A DNA stretch of 64,000 bases from Campylobacter iguaniorum (GCF_000736415.1 NZ_CP009043.1:992001-1056000); one strand, 5' to 3'; shown: positions 8,621-18,333, counted from the first letter of the stretch. The notes: a model not told the origin generated them from the letters alone. A program made the numbers and translations.

Positions 8621-9592
8621 ATGAACTCAGCAATAAATTACACATATACATTTTCTCACGGCGTCGAGTGGGGTTGGCCGATTGCCGTTTATCTTTTGCT
8701 AGCTGGTATGAGTGGTGGGGCTTTGATAGTTTCTATACTCATAAGACACTACAAAAAACAAGAGGCTAGTACTCCACTATTTAAAGCAGCTTCATTGCTT
8801 GCTTTTGTGACAATTATGCTCGGTATGGTTTGCCTTGTAGGCGACCTTGATAAGCCACTATATTTTTGGAAAATACTAATCAATTATAACTTTAACTCAG
8901 TTATGTCTATTGGTGTTTTAGCACTTTGTATTTATATACCACTTAGCTTTGTTATGGTGCTTTATGCCTTTGAAGATGAGATACTAGAGCTTTTAAGCAA
9001 ACGCTTTACATTTTTAAAGGGTTTATTTGTAACTGTGATGCAAATCCTAAACAAAATCCGTCCATTAGTAAATGCACTTTGTATTGCTTTTGCTGTGATT
9101 GTTTGTGCTTATACTGGATTTTTGATCTCAGTTTTGGTTCGTTTCCCACTTCTTAATACTGCAGTATTGCCTGCGCTTTTTGTGGCTTCTGGACTAAGTG
9201 CGGGAATCGCTGGCTCAAGTTTACTTGCGGCACTTTGCTTCAAAGAAGATCACCACTCAAATGATCTAAAAACACTACACAAAATCGAATGGCCAGTTAT
9301 GGCTGTTGAGATTATGCTTCTTGGAATGATATTTGTATCACTTATCATAGGAAGCGACGCTCAAAAAGCTGCAAGTGCGGCATTTTGTGGTGGTGCTTGG
9401 TCTGGGCTGTTTTGGGTAGGTGTTGTTGGTATAGGCTTTTGTCTTCCTATAGTTTTAAATTTTCTACTAGGTAAAAAAGTAGCTTCATCAAATTTGGCGT
9501 TTTATGTAAGTAGTTTTGCAAGCGTTATTGGTGTTTTACTTTTAAGAATATTTATAGTCTATGCTGGACAAACTTATGATATATTTATATAA
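8621..9592 (+). CDS. mccD: NrfD/PsrC-type membrane quinol dehydrogenase subunit (MccD)
   Basis: A 323-residue polytopic protein (about eight to nine helices) of the NrfD family. It shows the N-terminal VEWGWPIAVYLLLAGMSGGA motif, which in the family lies at the quinol site, and a DLDKPLYFWKIL stretch. It should anchor MccC and oxidise menaquinol. The gene starts almost directly after the mccC stop, so the two are co-translated. Confidence 0.9.
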   Translation: MNSAINYTYTFSHGVEWGWPIAVYLLLAGMSGGALIVSILIRHYKKQEASTPLFKAASLLAFVTIMLGMVCLVGDLDKPLYFWKILINYNFNSVMSIGVLALCIYIPLSFVMVLYAFEDEILELLSKRFTFLKGLFVTVMQILNKIRPLVNALCIAFAVIVCAYTGFLISVLVRFPLLNTAVLPALFVASGLSAGIAGSSLLAALCFKEDHHSNDLKTLHKIEWPVMAVEIMLLGMIFVSLIIGSDAQKAASAAFCGGAWSGLFWVGVVGIGFCLPIVLNFLLGKKVASSNLAFYVSSFASVIGVLLLRIFIVYAGQTYDIFI

Positions 9593-9608
9593 AAAATGAG
9601 GAAATAGC

Positions 9609-12305
9609 GTGAAATTGATTTTAAATTTAAAACGAGTTCTTTTATCTTATAAATTTATACTTTTCTTGCTATTTATACTTGCTTGTGGCGCTGGCGTAGC
9701 CACATTTTTAGAGAGCATTTATGATACTCAAACTGCAAAGATTTTTGTCTATAATGCCTTTTGGTATGAAGTTCTCATGTTTGTTTTGATGATATCTTTG
9801 ATAGGTATCATCTTGCAAACAAAAATGTATAAACGCTTTGGCGCCTTTGTCATTCACTTAGCTTTCATAGTCATCATAATAGGCGCTTTTTTGACTAGAT
9901 ATTTTGGAGATGAAGGCATTATGCATATCAAAGAAGGTGACAAACAAAACCAAATGGTAAGCGTAAAATCATACCTTCAAATCAAATCAGACAATCAAAT
10001 TTTTGAATACCCACTAAATTTAGCCCGCATAGGCAATAACGATTTTTCATTTTCTCAAGAAATAAACTCAAAAACTATAATTATAAAATTTAACTCTTAT
10101 GAACCAGCACAAAAAGGGCAGCGTGCAACTCTTATGGTTGATGCCATTATAAACAGACAAATCTCACAAACTATAGCCATAAAAGGTGGTGTAGGCTGGC
10201 TTGGTGAGCCAAGCATTTTAAATTTCGACAATCAAAAAATAGAGCTCTCATGGGGTTCTAAACTAATAAATTTACCATTTTGGATAAAGCTAAATGATTT
10301 TGAACTACTCAGATATCCAGGATCTAAAAGCCCATCATCTTATGCTAGTTATATCGATGTTTTGGATACAAATTTGAATAAAATTTTAGATTATAAAATC
10401 TTTATGAACCACCCTTTAAGCTTTGAAGGGTATAAATTTTTCCAGTCCTCATACGATCCTGATGAGAGTGGAAGTGTGCTAGAAGTAAATAAAGATCCAG
10501 GAAAATGGCCTACATATTTTGGTTATTTTCTACTTTGTCTTGGCTTTGTCGGAAACTTTTTTACAAAAAAAAGCAGATTTGCAAAGCTAAAAGAGATCAT
10601 AAAAAACAGCTCATTTGCATTTTTTATATCTTTTGCCCTACTCTCTTTCGCAGCTCCAAGCTTGCAAAGCAGTGAGCTAGAGCAGTTTAGAGCTAATTCA
10701 TACGAGCACGCATCTGGTGAGTTTGCCACTCTTCTCGTGCAAGATTATAAAGGCAGGATAAAACCTATTGGCACAGAGGCTCATGAAATAGTAAATAAAA
10801 TCAGCGGCAAAAGCTCGCTTATTGGCTTGAGTGCTGAACAAATCATCTTAGGAATAAATACAAATCCAAGCTTATGGCGAACTTTAGAAATAATAAAATT
10901 AAATAATAATGAGATAAAAGAGCTTTTAAATTTGCCAAAAGAGCAAAATTTCGTCAGCTTCAATCAAGCCTTTGATGAGAATGGCAACTACAAACTTGCT
11001 ATTTTTGTAGACAAGGCAAATGAAAAAAGCGTGTCACAAAGAGGAGTTTTGGATAACGAGCTTATCAAATTTGATGAGAGATTAAACATAGCTTATCTTA
11101 CTTTTAAAGGTGTGTATTTTAAATTTATCCCAATAGCAAATGACAAATCAAACAAATGGTTATCACCAAATGACGCATTTTACGATGATAGAGTAGATTC
11201 TGAAGTAAAAAATATGCTAAATGATTATCTTGTTGGTCTTGAAATTGGCTTACAAGGTGGTGACTGGAGCGGTGCAAACAAAGCCTTAAATGAGCTAAAA
11301 GCCTACCAAAAAGCAGTCTCAAGCCACATACTTCCAAGTCTCAAACGCACACAAATAGAGATTTTATACAACAAGTTATCAATCTTTAAAAATTTAGTAT
11401 ATTTTTATCTTATTATTGGCGTAATTGCCCTATTCTTAGGCTTTATATCAATATTTTTGCTAAAACGCTTTTCAAATTTAGAAAAACTTATATTTGCCAT
11501 TTTTGTTGCTGGATTTTTAGCTCACACTCTTGGACTTGGGCTTAGATGGTATATTTCAGGGCACGCTCCTTGGAGTGATTCTTATGAATCAATGATATAT
11601 ATCGGCTGGTCTGCAATTTTGGCTGGAATGATACTATTTAAAAGATCTATACTCATACTTGCGGCTTCGTCTTTGCTCGCTGCCATTATGATGCTTGTGG
11701 CTCACATGAGCTTTATCAATCCACAAATCACAAATTTAGTCCCAGTCCTAAAATCATACTGGCTTAGCGTGCATGTTTCAGTTATCACTGCAAGCTATGG
11801 ATTTTTGGGTCTTGGAGCATTGCTTGGGCTTATAGTTTTAATCCTAATGATATTAAAAAATGATAAAAACAAAGATAGATTAAACGCACAAATCAAATAC
11901 CTAATAGCCATAGATGAGATAAGCCTTATAATCGGACTTTCTATGCTTACAGTGGGCAATTTTTTTGGCGGGATTTGGGCGAATGAAAGCTGGGGAAGAT
12001 ATTGGGGCTGGGATCCTAAAGAGACTTGGTCTTTTGTATCTATCATAGTTTATGCCATAGTTTTACACCTTAGATTTATACCAAAGCTAAATTCAGTTTA
12101 TGTATTTGCCATAACTTCAGTTTTTGCGTATTCATCTATCATAATGACATATTTTGGGGTGAATTTTTATCTTACTGGTATGCATTCATACGCAGCCACA
12201 GGACAAAGCCCTGAAGTACCAAATTTAGTCTATTACGTGCTATTTACGATAATACTTATAAGCATCTTTGCAAGCAAGGGCAAAGATATAAAACCAATCA
12301 AATAA
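9609..12305 (+). CDS. ccsA1: Fused cytochrome c haem lyase (CcsBA type, CcsA1-like)
   Basis: An 898-residue system II cytochrome c synthase. The N-terminal half is ResB/CcsB-like with membrane helices and a large periplasmic region. The C-terminal half is CcsA-like with the haem-handling WWD motif (WGRYWGWDPKETWSF, about residues 795-809) and flanking histidines such as SVHVSVI and MHSYAA. It attaches haem to apocytochrome c in the periplasm. In Wolinella, a dedicated isoenzyme (CcsA1) recognises the CX15CH site of MccA. Location in this operon makes the same specialised role likely, which is inference. Start is GTG at 9609, after a GAGG. Confidence 0.9.
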   Translation: MKLILNLKRVLLSYKFILFLLFILACGAGVATFLESIYDTQTAKIFVYNAFWYEVLMFVLMISLIGIILQTKMYKRFGAFVIHLAFIVIIIGAFLTRYFGDEGIMHIKEGDKQNQMVSVKSYLQIKSDNQIFEYPLNLARIGNNDFSFSQEINSKTIIIKFNSYEPAQKGQRATLMVDAIINRQISQTIAIKGGVGWLGEPSILNFDNQKIELSWGSKLINLPFWIKLNDFELLRYPGSKSPSSYASYIDVLDTNLNKILDYKIFMNHPLSFEGYKFFQSSYDPDESGSVLEVNKDPGKWPTYFGYFLLCLGFVGNFFTKKSRFAKLKEIIKNSSFAFFISFALLSFAAPSLQSSELEQFRANSYEHASGEFATLLVQDYKGRIKPIGTEAHEIVNKISGKSSLIGLSAEQIILGINTNPSLWRTLEIIKLNNNEIKELLNLPKEQNFVSFNQAFDENGNYKLAIFVDKANEKSVSQRGVLDNELIKFDERLNIAYLTFKGVYFKFIPIANDKSNKWLSPNDAFYDDRVDSEVKNMLNDYLVGLEIGLQGGDWSGANKALNELKAYQKAVSSHILPSLKRTQIEILYNKLSIFKNLVYFYLIIGVIALFLGFISIFLLKRFSNLEKLIFAIFVAGFLAHTLGLGLRWYISGHAPWSDSYESMIYIGWSAILAGMILFKRSILILAASSLLAAIMMLVAHMSFINPQITNLVPVLKSYWLSVHVSVITASYGFLGLGALLGLIVLILMILKNDKNKDRLNAQIKYLIAIDEISLIIGLSMLTVGNFFGGIWANESWGRYWGWDPKETWSFVSIIVYAIVLHLRFIPKLNSVYVFAITSVFAYSSIIMTYFGVNFYLTGMHSYAATGQSPEVPNLVYYVLFTIILISIFASKGKDIKPIK

Positions 12306-12315
12306 AGGAATAAAA

Positions 12316-13152
12316 ATGAAAAAAACTCTTATCACAGCTCTAGTCGTTGCCACGTTTGCAAATGCTGGCTTCATCGCTGATGGAATCGAAGCCAAACAAA
12401 ATGGCGACCACCAAAAACTAATAGAAATTTACTCAAAAGCTTGCAATGAAGACAAAAAAGCCTCAGGCTGTTACAATCTTGGCGTTTTGTATTATGAAGG
12501 CACTGGAAACGTCCAAAAAGACTACAAAAAGGCCATAAACTCTTATGAGAGAGCTTGTAAAGACAACTTTGCTCTAGCTTGCAATAATCTTGGATATATA
12601 TACGAAAGTGGCTCTGGCGCAGACCAAAACTTCACAAAGGCGATCTCTTATTACGAAAAAGCTTGTAAAGACAATGAAGGATGTACATCTTTAGGACTTC
12701 TTTATGCTAATGGCGCTGGCACTCCAAGAGATATAGAAAAAGCTATAAAACTCTACACAAAAGCTTGCAATTACGGCGATATGATGGGCTGTAATAATCT
12801 TGGATATTTATACATGGAAGGAATCGGCGTAGAAAAAGACTTCAAAAAAGCCAAAAACTACTATGAAAAATCTTGCGCTGGCGAGATCGGCATAGGATGT
12901 GACAATCTTGGATTTTTATACGCTTTTGGCAAAGGAACTGAGCAAAGCTACAAAAAAGCAGTAGAATATTACCAAAAAGCTTGTTCTTTTAACTTCTACA
13001 AAGGTTGCAATAATCTTGCTATCATGTACGCTGAAGGAAAAGGCATTGGAGCAGATGTCGCAAAAGCCAAAGAGCTATTTAAAAAAAGCTGCGATAAAGG
13101 CTTGAAAGTCGGCTGCGAAAATCTAGAGCTTTTAAACAACATCACAAAATAA
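12316..13152 (+). CDS. Exported Sel1-repeat, cysteine-rich protein
   Basis: A 278-residue protein with a signal peptide (cleavage near ANA) and about seven Sel1-like repeats of 36 residues. Each carries a helix pair and the paired cysteines typical of the Helicobacter cysteine-rich protein family (ACNNLGYIYESGSG, GCNNLGYLYMEG and so on). Such proteins are periplasmic or secreted scaffolds. Here the gene lies 10 bases after the haem lyase gene, so a role in MccA assembly is possible, but nothing in the sequence shows a specific partner. Confidence 0.88.
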   Translation: MKKTLITALVVATFANAGFIADGIEAKQNGDHQKLIEIYSKACNEDKKASGCYNLGVLYYEGTGNVQKDYKKAINSYERACKDNFALACNNLGYIYESGSGADQNFTKAISYYEKACKDNEGCTSLGLLYANGAGTPRDIEKAIKLYTKACNYGDMMGCNNLGYLYMEGIGVEKDFKKAKNYYEKSCAGEIGIGCDNLGFLYAFGKGTEQSYKKAVEYYQKACSFNFYKGCNNLAIMYAEGKGIGADVAKAKELFKKSCDKGLKVGCENLELLNNITK

Positions 13153-13175
13153 CGCCTAAATTTAAAGGAGAAATT

Positions 13176-14225
13176 ATGTTTTCAAAATTATGTTTTGCGC
13201 TTAGCCTTTCAGTAAGCTTAGCCTTTGGCGCTGGAATGTTTCAAAGCGTCGAACCAGATAAGGCAACTTTGGTAAATACAAAACAAGGCGGCGAATACTG
13301 CATGAATTGCGGTATGAACTTACCTAAATTTTACAAAACAAATCACATCCACAAAGATACCCAATACTGCTCATTGCACTGTTTATACGAAGCAACAAGA
13401 GGAAATCTACCAAGCGAAGCTAAGGTTGTCGATACTAAAAATTTAAATTTCGCAGATGCTTACAAAGCTACTTATGTCATAGGAAGTAGCATGAAAGGCA
13501 CAATGAGTCAAAATAGCAAATACGCTTTTTCAAGCATTGAAGATGCAAAAGAGTTTCAAGCACAAAATGGCGGAAGTATAGCAAATTTTGAAGAAGCTTT
13601 TGAGGTGGCTAAAAAGGATTTTTTAAGCGATAAAAAGATGATAAAGGCTAAACGCGAAGGTGGCGTCTATGAAAAAGGTAAAACCGTATATGAGACAAAA
13701 TGCCAAAAAGTAAATGCAAAAGAGTTTAAAAATATAGCTAGCCTAAAGGCAAATTTAAAAGAAGTTTGCTCTACCAAAAACGATGCAGAACTCCAAGCAG
13801 CTGCACTTTATATCTGGGATACTCCAAAAGCAAAAGAACAAAAAACTATATCTAAAATCATGGTTCCAAAAGATGCAAAATGTCCAGTTTGTGGTATGTT
13901 TGTAGCTAAAAATCCAAGCTGGGTAGCTATGATAAATGATGGAGATAAAGAGCTGTATTTTGATGGTGTAAAAGATATGATGAAATTCATATTCAAAGAA
14001 AACAAAAAATTTAATCAAATTTTTGTAACCAACTACTACAAACTACAAAAAATTGACGCAAAAACTGCTATTTACGTCATAGGATCTGATGTTTATGGGC
14101 CTATGGGAAGTGAGCTTATACCATTTTCTACCATAGAAGAAGCAAGAACATTTGCCAAAGATCATGATGGCAAAACCATACTTAGCTTTGATGAAATAAC
14201 CAAGAGCCTGGTTGAAAAATTATGA
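13176..14225 (+). CDS. Tandem NosL-type copper-binding protein
   Basis: A 349-residue exported protein made of two NosL-like halves. The first (about 30-140) has the metal-binding type motif YCMNCGMNLPKF; the second (about 225-345) has CPVCGMFVAKNPSW, then VYGPMGSELIPF. NosL proteins bind Cu(I) and assist copper-centre assembly in nitrous oxide reductase. Because MccA of this class contains Cu(I), this protein is a good candidate copper chaperone for it. It has a signal peptide but no clear lipobox cysteine. The next gene starts four bases before its stop. Confidence 0.85.
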   Translation: MFSKLCFALSLSVSLAFGAGMFQSVEPDKATLVNTKQGGEYCMNCGMNLPKFYKTNHIHKDTQYCSLHCLYEATRGNLPSEAKVVDTKNLNFADAYKATYVIGSSMKGTMSQNSKYAFSSIEDAKEFQAQNGGSIANFEEAFEVAKKDFLSDKKMIKAKREGGVYEKGKTVYETKCQKVNAKEFKNIASLKANLKEVCSTKNDAELQAAALYIWDTPKAKEQKTISKIMVPKDAKCPVCGMFVAKNPSWVAMINDGDKELYFDGVKDMMKFIFKENKKFNQIFVTNYYKLQKIDAKTAIYVIGSDVYGPMGSELIPFSTIEEARTFAKDHDGKTILSFDEITKSLVEKL

Positions 14226-14410
14226 AATTTATAGCTAGTTTTGTAGTCTTTTTTACTTTTTTATACGGATTAATTGCTTTGCATTATGTTAGCTTTGATA
14301 GGACTAACAAAAATGCAAAGATAGATGAGCTAGCAAAAAATATAAAAGATCCAAGACTATCTACTACATTTATATCAAAAGATTATAAAAGGTTTGCATA
14401 TGATAAGTAA
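14222..14410 (+). CDS. Small single-span membrane protein
   Basis: A 62-residue protein with one N-terminal hydrophobic helix (FIASFVVFFTFLYGLIAL) and a short polar tail. It overlaps its neighbours on both sides (ATGA with the NosL gene, 11 bases with the permease gene), so it is probably translated as part of the operon. I do not recognise a family; it may be an accessory of the ABC transporter that follows. Confidence 0.7.
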   Translation: MKFIASFVVFFTFLYGLIALHYVSFDRTNKNAKIDELAKNIKDPRLSTTFISKDYKRFAYDK

Positions 14411-15509
14411 AAATTTTATAGACTATAGCATAACTCTGCTTTTTAAGGACAAAGCAGATCACTCCTTTAGTTTTTTGATATTTTCTTTTATAGTGTTTTT
14501 GCTAAGCTCAGTGCTTTTTATATCTGATTCTATTAAGTATGATATAACTAATAGTATAAAATCAAGACCAGATATAGTAGTCGAAGCTCTAAGAGCTGGC
14601 AAAGACGATTTGATACATGATGGATATATATATGATATCTCCCAGATAAGTGGAGTTGGAGATATTCAAGGAATCGTAGATGGAATGTATTATTTTGGTC
14701 AAAAAAGAGTGTGGTTTCATATCATAGGAGATGAAAATCTTGATGAGTATGAGATGATTATAGGTAGTGGTGTCAAAGAAGCCATGCAAGAGCTTTATTA
14801 TGAAGATGTTTTTAACTTCCTTACAGAAAAACAGCTTATACCGATCAAAATAAACAAAATTTCCCCACACGAAACCAACATAGTTTCAAACGATGTCATA
14901 TATATGAACCCTCAAACAGCAAGGGATGTTTTAAGCATTGACGCTGGCAAATACACCAAGCTTTATGTTAGCGTCCCAAACCAAAATGAAGTAAGCGAAG
15001 TGGCTTTAAAAATAGCAAATTTATATCCAAATACAGTAGCCACAAGCGCAGAAGACGCAGTAGCTGCTGTAAATAATCTATACTACTACAAAGGTGGTAT
15101 ATTTATGATTTTATACGTTGTAGCTATGGTATCATTTTTTATACTTTTAAAAAATCAAATTTCACTAGTTTATGGCGAAAAGAAAAAAGAGATAGCCATA
15201 CTAAGAAGCATTGGTTTTTGTATCAAAGACATAATCGCACTTAAATTTATACAAAATATAGTAGTCAGCACCGCGGCATATTTGCTAGGAATTGCACTTG
15301 CTTATATATACGTATTTGTGGCAAACGCTCCACTTTTAAGAAATATATTCTTAGGAAGCGAACTAAATAATTCTATAACTTTTACTCCAGTCATTGACTT
15401 TGATATACTGTTTCTTATATTTATATTTAGCGTGATTCCATTTTTAGCTTTTGTTATCATTCCATCTTGGCGGGTAGCGATCAGCGATATGAGCGAGGCA
15501 GTAAAATGA
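14400..15509 (+). CDS. FtsX/MacB-type ABC transporter permease
   Basis: A 369-residue permease with one N-terminal helix, a large extracytoplasmic domain (about 45-225) and three C-terminal helices. This is the layout of FtsX/LolC/MacB proteins. The cytoplasmic motif EKKKEIAILRSIGF matches the family. I choose ATG at 14400 with AAAAGG upstream rather than TTG at 14394. Its stop overlaps the start of the ATPase gene (ATGA). Together they form a mechanotransmission-type ABC system, probably for an assembly step of the copper/haem enzyme rather than substrate uptake; this is inferred from the operon. Confidence 0.85.
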   Translation: MISKNFIDYSITLLFKDKADHSFSFLIFSFIVFLLSSVLFISDSIKYDITNSIKSRPDIVVEALRAGKDDLIHDGYIYDISQISGVGDIQGIVDGMYYFGQKRVWFHIIGDENLDEYEMIIGSGVKEAMQELYYEDVFNFLTEKQLIPIKINKISPHETNIVSNDVIYMNPQTARDVLSIDAGKYTKLYVSVPNQNEVSEVALKIANLYPNTVATSAEDAVAAVNNLYYYKGGIFMILYVVAMVSFFILLKNQISLVYGEKKKEIAILRSIGFCIKDIIALKFIQNIVVSTAAYLLGIALAYIYVFVANAPLLRNIFLGSELNNSITFTPVIDFDILFLIFIFSVIPFLAFVIIPSWRVAISDMSEAVK

Positions 15510-16183
15510 CGAAAATCAAAATAACAAATTTGGCTAAAGTTTATAATCAAAACAAACAAAACGAGTTTAGAGCATTGATAAATATCAATTTAGAGGTTAA
15601 AGAAGGTGAGATCATCATACTCAAAGGAATCAGTGGAAGTGGAAAAAGCACGCTTTTATCTATCCTTGCTGGTCTTACTAAACCCACAAATGGCGAAATT
15701 CTAGTAAATTCGCAAAATGTGTCTAAACTACCAGATATCATGAGTTCATCATATAGGCATAAAGACATTGGTTTTATCTTTCAATCGTTTAATTTATTGC
15801 AAGGACTTAGCGTTTATCAAAACGTCAAAGCCCCACTTTCCCTTACTTTTCTTAAAAAAGATGAATTAAACGCAAAGATACAAAACGCCATGAATTTAGC
15901 AAATATAGCACACAAAAAAGATGAGCCTATCTCACACTTGAGCGGTGGAGAGAAGCAAAGATGTGCTATAGCAAGAGCCTTGGTGATGGATCCTAGCATC
16001 ATACTAGCAGACGAGCCTACAGCAAATTTAGACAAAGCTAACTCCCTAGTTTTTATAGATATATTAAAAAAATTTAAAGACTTAGGCAAGACTGTAATAG
16101 TAGCTACTCATGATATCTTATTTGATGAGCTTGATTTTATAGATAGATATATCCATATCCAAAACGGCGAGATAGTCCAATGA
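15506..16183 (+). CDS. LolD/MacB-type ABC transporter ATP-binding protein
   Basis: A 225-residue ATPase with Walker A GISGSGKSTLLS, Q-loop FQSFNLLQ, signature LSGGEKQRCAIARAL, Walker B IILADEPTANLD and the H-loop ATHD. It is the partner of the preceding FtsX-type permease, overlapping its stop codon. It also overlaps the next membrane-protein gene by four bases. The start is ATG at 15506; an upstream in-frame ATG at 15467 lies inside the permease and has no good ribosome binding site. Confidence 0.93.
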   Translation: MTKIKITNLAKVYNQNKQNEFRALININLEVKEGEIIILKGISGSGKSTLLSILAGLTKPTNGEILVNSQNVSKLPDIMSSSYRHKDIGFIFQSFNLLQGLSVYQNVKAPLSLTFLKKDELNAKIQNAMNLANIAHKKDEPISHLSGGEKQRCAIARALVMDPSIILADEPTANLDKANSLVFIDILKKFKDLGKTVIVATHDILFDELDFIDRYIHIQNGEIVQ

Positions 16184-17133
16184 ATATATTTTTATCAGAT
16201 CAGATCATCGCCTTTTTACTTATAGAGCTTATTATCATTGTCCTTATGGCTATATCTCAGTTTTATATAGTTTCTATAATGCGTTTTTGGGATTTTGAGG
16301 CTACGACCTCTTTACAATATAATTTAGAAAAGAAAAACTATCTCATCAACACGATTTTGCTCTTTGCTATTACGTGCAAAATCATACTTTTTATATTTTT
16401 TATACTCTCTTTAAACAAGCTTTCAAGCATAGTTCCAGGCGCTATGTGTTCAGCTGGAGTTGTCGGCTCAAACAAATACGGCAACATACTTTTACTACTC
16501 AAAATTCTACTAATTTTTGGTTTTGGTTTATGGATAATCATAAATAGCCTTGATCTAAAGGCGATAACTTTCCCATATCTTAGAAAAAAGTATATGATTT
16601 TCACACTGCTTTTTACCTTTGTTTTGGTTGAGTTTTTTTTAGAAATTTCATTTTTTACCAATATTCCGCTGAAAGTCCCTGTTTTTTGCTGCTCAGTAGT
16701 CTTTCAAGCACCTCAGCTACCATTTGGGTACACCAAGACTCTTTTGGTAGTGTTTTTTTATACGATTTTTACCAGCATTATAGTTTTAAATTGGCTCAAG
16801 CAATCCATAGCAAGCTTTGCTTCTAGCTTGCTTTTTATGTTTGTTGCGTACTATGCTATTACATATTTTTTTGGGCTTTATGTCTATGAAATGCCAAATC
16901 ATCAATGCCCATATTGCATGCTTCAAAAAGAGTATTTTTACGTAGGATACATCATTTGGGGATCTTTGTTTTTGGGAGTATTTTTTGGGATTGTTCCGTT
17001 TCTGGTCGAACTTATCACAAAAAATAGTTATTTTAACCTGCTAAAATACTCATCAATTTGCTTTATTATAAACGCCCTAACTTGTAGTTTTTACGTCGTC
17101 AAATACTATATCAAAAGCGGAGTTTTACTATGA
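16180..17133 (+). CDS. Polytopic membrane protein with paired cysteines
   Basis: A 317-residue protein with about eight hydrophobic segments. I do not recognise an established family. Cysteine-containing motifs occur near predicted helix ends: AMCSAG, VFCCSVVFQ and HQCPYCMLQKEYF. A CXXC and a CC pair suggest metal handling or thiol chemistry, in line with the NosL-like neighbours. It overlaps both the ATPase gene and the next gene by four bases, so it belongs to the operon. A T8 run lies at 16632-16639. Confidence 0.8.
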   Translation: MNIFLSDQIIAFLLIELIIIVLMAISQFYIVSIMRFWDFEATTSLQYNLEKKNYLINTILLFAITCKIILFIFFILSLNKLSSIVPGAMCSAGVVGSNKYGNILLLLKILLIFGFGLWIIINSLDLKAITFPYLRKKYMIFTLLFTFVLVEFFLEISFFTNIPLKVPVFCCSVVFQAPQLPFGYTKTLLVVFFYTIFTSIIVLNWLKQSIASFASSLLFMFVAYYAITYFFGLYVYEMPNHQCPYCMLQKEYFYVGYIIWGSLFLGVFFGIVPFLVELITKNSYFNLLKYSSICFIINALTCSFYVVKYYIKSGVLL

Positions 17134-17648
17134 AAAAGCAGATCTTTGCCACTGCTATTTTGGCTGCTGTTTTTATAATGCTTATAGCTTCTATTGATTT
17201 TGGAGTGACAAGCACTCTTGTCAGACACGGCAACACTGCGAAAATAGCCCTTACAGATATGGATTTTAACAAAAGCAAATATCTATGCTCTGAAACCAAA
17301 GCCCCTATCAAAGAGTACGAAAACTCAGCTCAAGCAGTAAGAAGCAATGGTGACACATACTTTTTTACCGACATTACCAATCTTTTCACATGGCTCATCA
17401 GACAAAAGGACAAAGACTCTATCACGACTTGGGTCTATACTCAAGATACAAAAAAATATGTCCCAGCCAAAAACGCTTGGTACTCTAGAGTAGATATCAC
17501 ACCTATGGGATATGGAATAGCAGCTTATGAGTATCATTTGCACGGGGTTAGCGATAGTTATTATGATGAGGTTGTGCTTTTTGCGGCACGTGGTGAAACT
17601 CTCATAAATCCACTTATAAACATACTTCTTACAGAAAATAGAATTTAA
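17130..17648 (+). CDS. Membrane-anchored NosL-like protein, last gene of mcc operon
   Basis: A 172-residue protein with an N-terminal hydrophobic signal or anchor helix. The region after about residue 55 resembles NosL: a single Cys (KYLCSE), FFTDITNLFTWL, TWVYTQ, then AWYSRVDITPMGYGIAAYE, which matches the conserved PMG-G-AF region. The CXXM-type copper motif is reduced to one cysteine, so metal binding is uncertain. It closes the run of overlapping genes that begins with mccA and probably takes part in copper insertion. Confidence 0.7.
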   Translation: MKKQIFATAILAAVFIMLIASIDFGVTSTLVRHGNTAKIALTDMDFNKSKYLCSETKAPIKEYENSAQAVRSNGDTYFFTDITNLFTWLIRQKDKDSITTWVYTQDTKKYVPAKNAWYSRVDITPMGYGIAAYEYHLHGVSDSYYDEVVLFAARGETLINPLINILLTENRI

Positions 17649-17808
17649 CCACTAAATTTAATCACAACTGTAAATTTGCATAAAATAAAAATCATTGCAA
17701 GCATATCAAAATAATTTTTATTTTGATATAATTTTAATTATTTTTAAATTTCAATTTAATATCATTACATCCCTTACATAAATATATAATTCGGTCTAAG
17801 GAGAGAAC

Positions 17809-18285
17809 ATGAAAAAAGGTTTTACTATGATCGAACTTGTGTTCGTCATTGTAATTTTAGGCATCTTAGCTTCAATCGCTGTTCCAAAACTAGCAGCCAC
17901 AAGAGATGATGCCGAAGTAATAAAAGCAGTAGTAGAGATGAAAGATGCTATTACTCAACTTACAGCATACTACACAGTAAATGGCAAATTTCTCACCGTT
18001 GCTAATGGAGATACTGGCGGAGCTCAAATGGATATAATGTCTCCTCTTATAAAAGAAATAAAAAATAGACCTGCTGGCAAAAGATGGGTAGATTGTGTAA
18101 ATATGAAAGTTTCAAATGCCGAAGGTCTTATCAAAATAGTAGAGCTAAACACTCCTAATAATTCGCCATTTTGCAAAGCTTTAAAAGAAACCCAAGCATT
18201 AAAAGACTGGACTAAACAAACACAAGATAATGGCGGTATCAAAGTCGGCGGTTATAGTTTATTCCAAGAAAATAGTGACAACTAA
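17809..18285 (+). CDS. Type II/IV pseudopilin (GspG-like)
   Basis: A 158-residue prepilin-like protein. The N-terminus MKKGFTMIELVFVIVILGIL has a prepilin peptidase site (G/F), the conserved glutamate at mature position 5 and the hydrophobic assembly helix, followed by SIAVPKL and a soluble domain with two cysteines. It could be a pseudopilin of the natural transformation system (similar to CtsG of C. jejuni), though no other secretion genes are nearby. GGAGAG precedes the ATG, and a strong terminator follows, so it is monocistronic. Confidence 0.88.
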   Translation: MKKGFTMIELVFVIVILGILASIAVPKLAATRDDAEVIKAVVEMKDAITQLTAYYTVNGKFLTVANGDTGGAQMDIMSPLIKEIKNRPAGKRWVDCVNMKVSNAEGLIKIVELNTPNNSPFCKALKETQALKDWTKQTQDNGGIKVGGYSLFQENSDN

Positions 18286-18292
18286 ATAAACA

Positions 18293-18314
18293 AAACCCCT
18301 AAATTTAGGGGTTT
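18293..18314. terminator. Bidirectional terminator between pseudopilin gene and clpB
   Basis: A 22-base perfect palindrome (AAACCCCTAAA and its complement) lies between the convergent ends. T-rich DNA follows on the plus side (AATCTTTT) and on the minus side (TTTTGTTTATTT), so it can serve both genes. Confidence 0.85.
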
Positions 18315-18333
18315 AATCTTTTGAATCGTATAA

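Noticed and set aside
16632-16639. T8 run inside the membrane-protein gene as a phase-variation tract
   Set aside because: The frame is intact on both sides, and runs of eight A or T are frequent in such AT-rich DNA.
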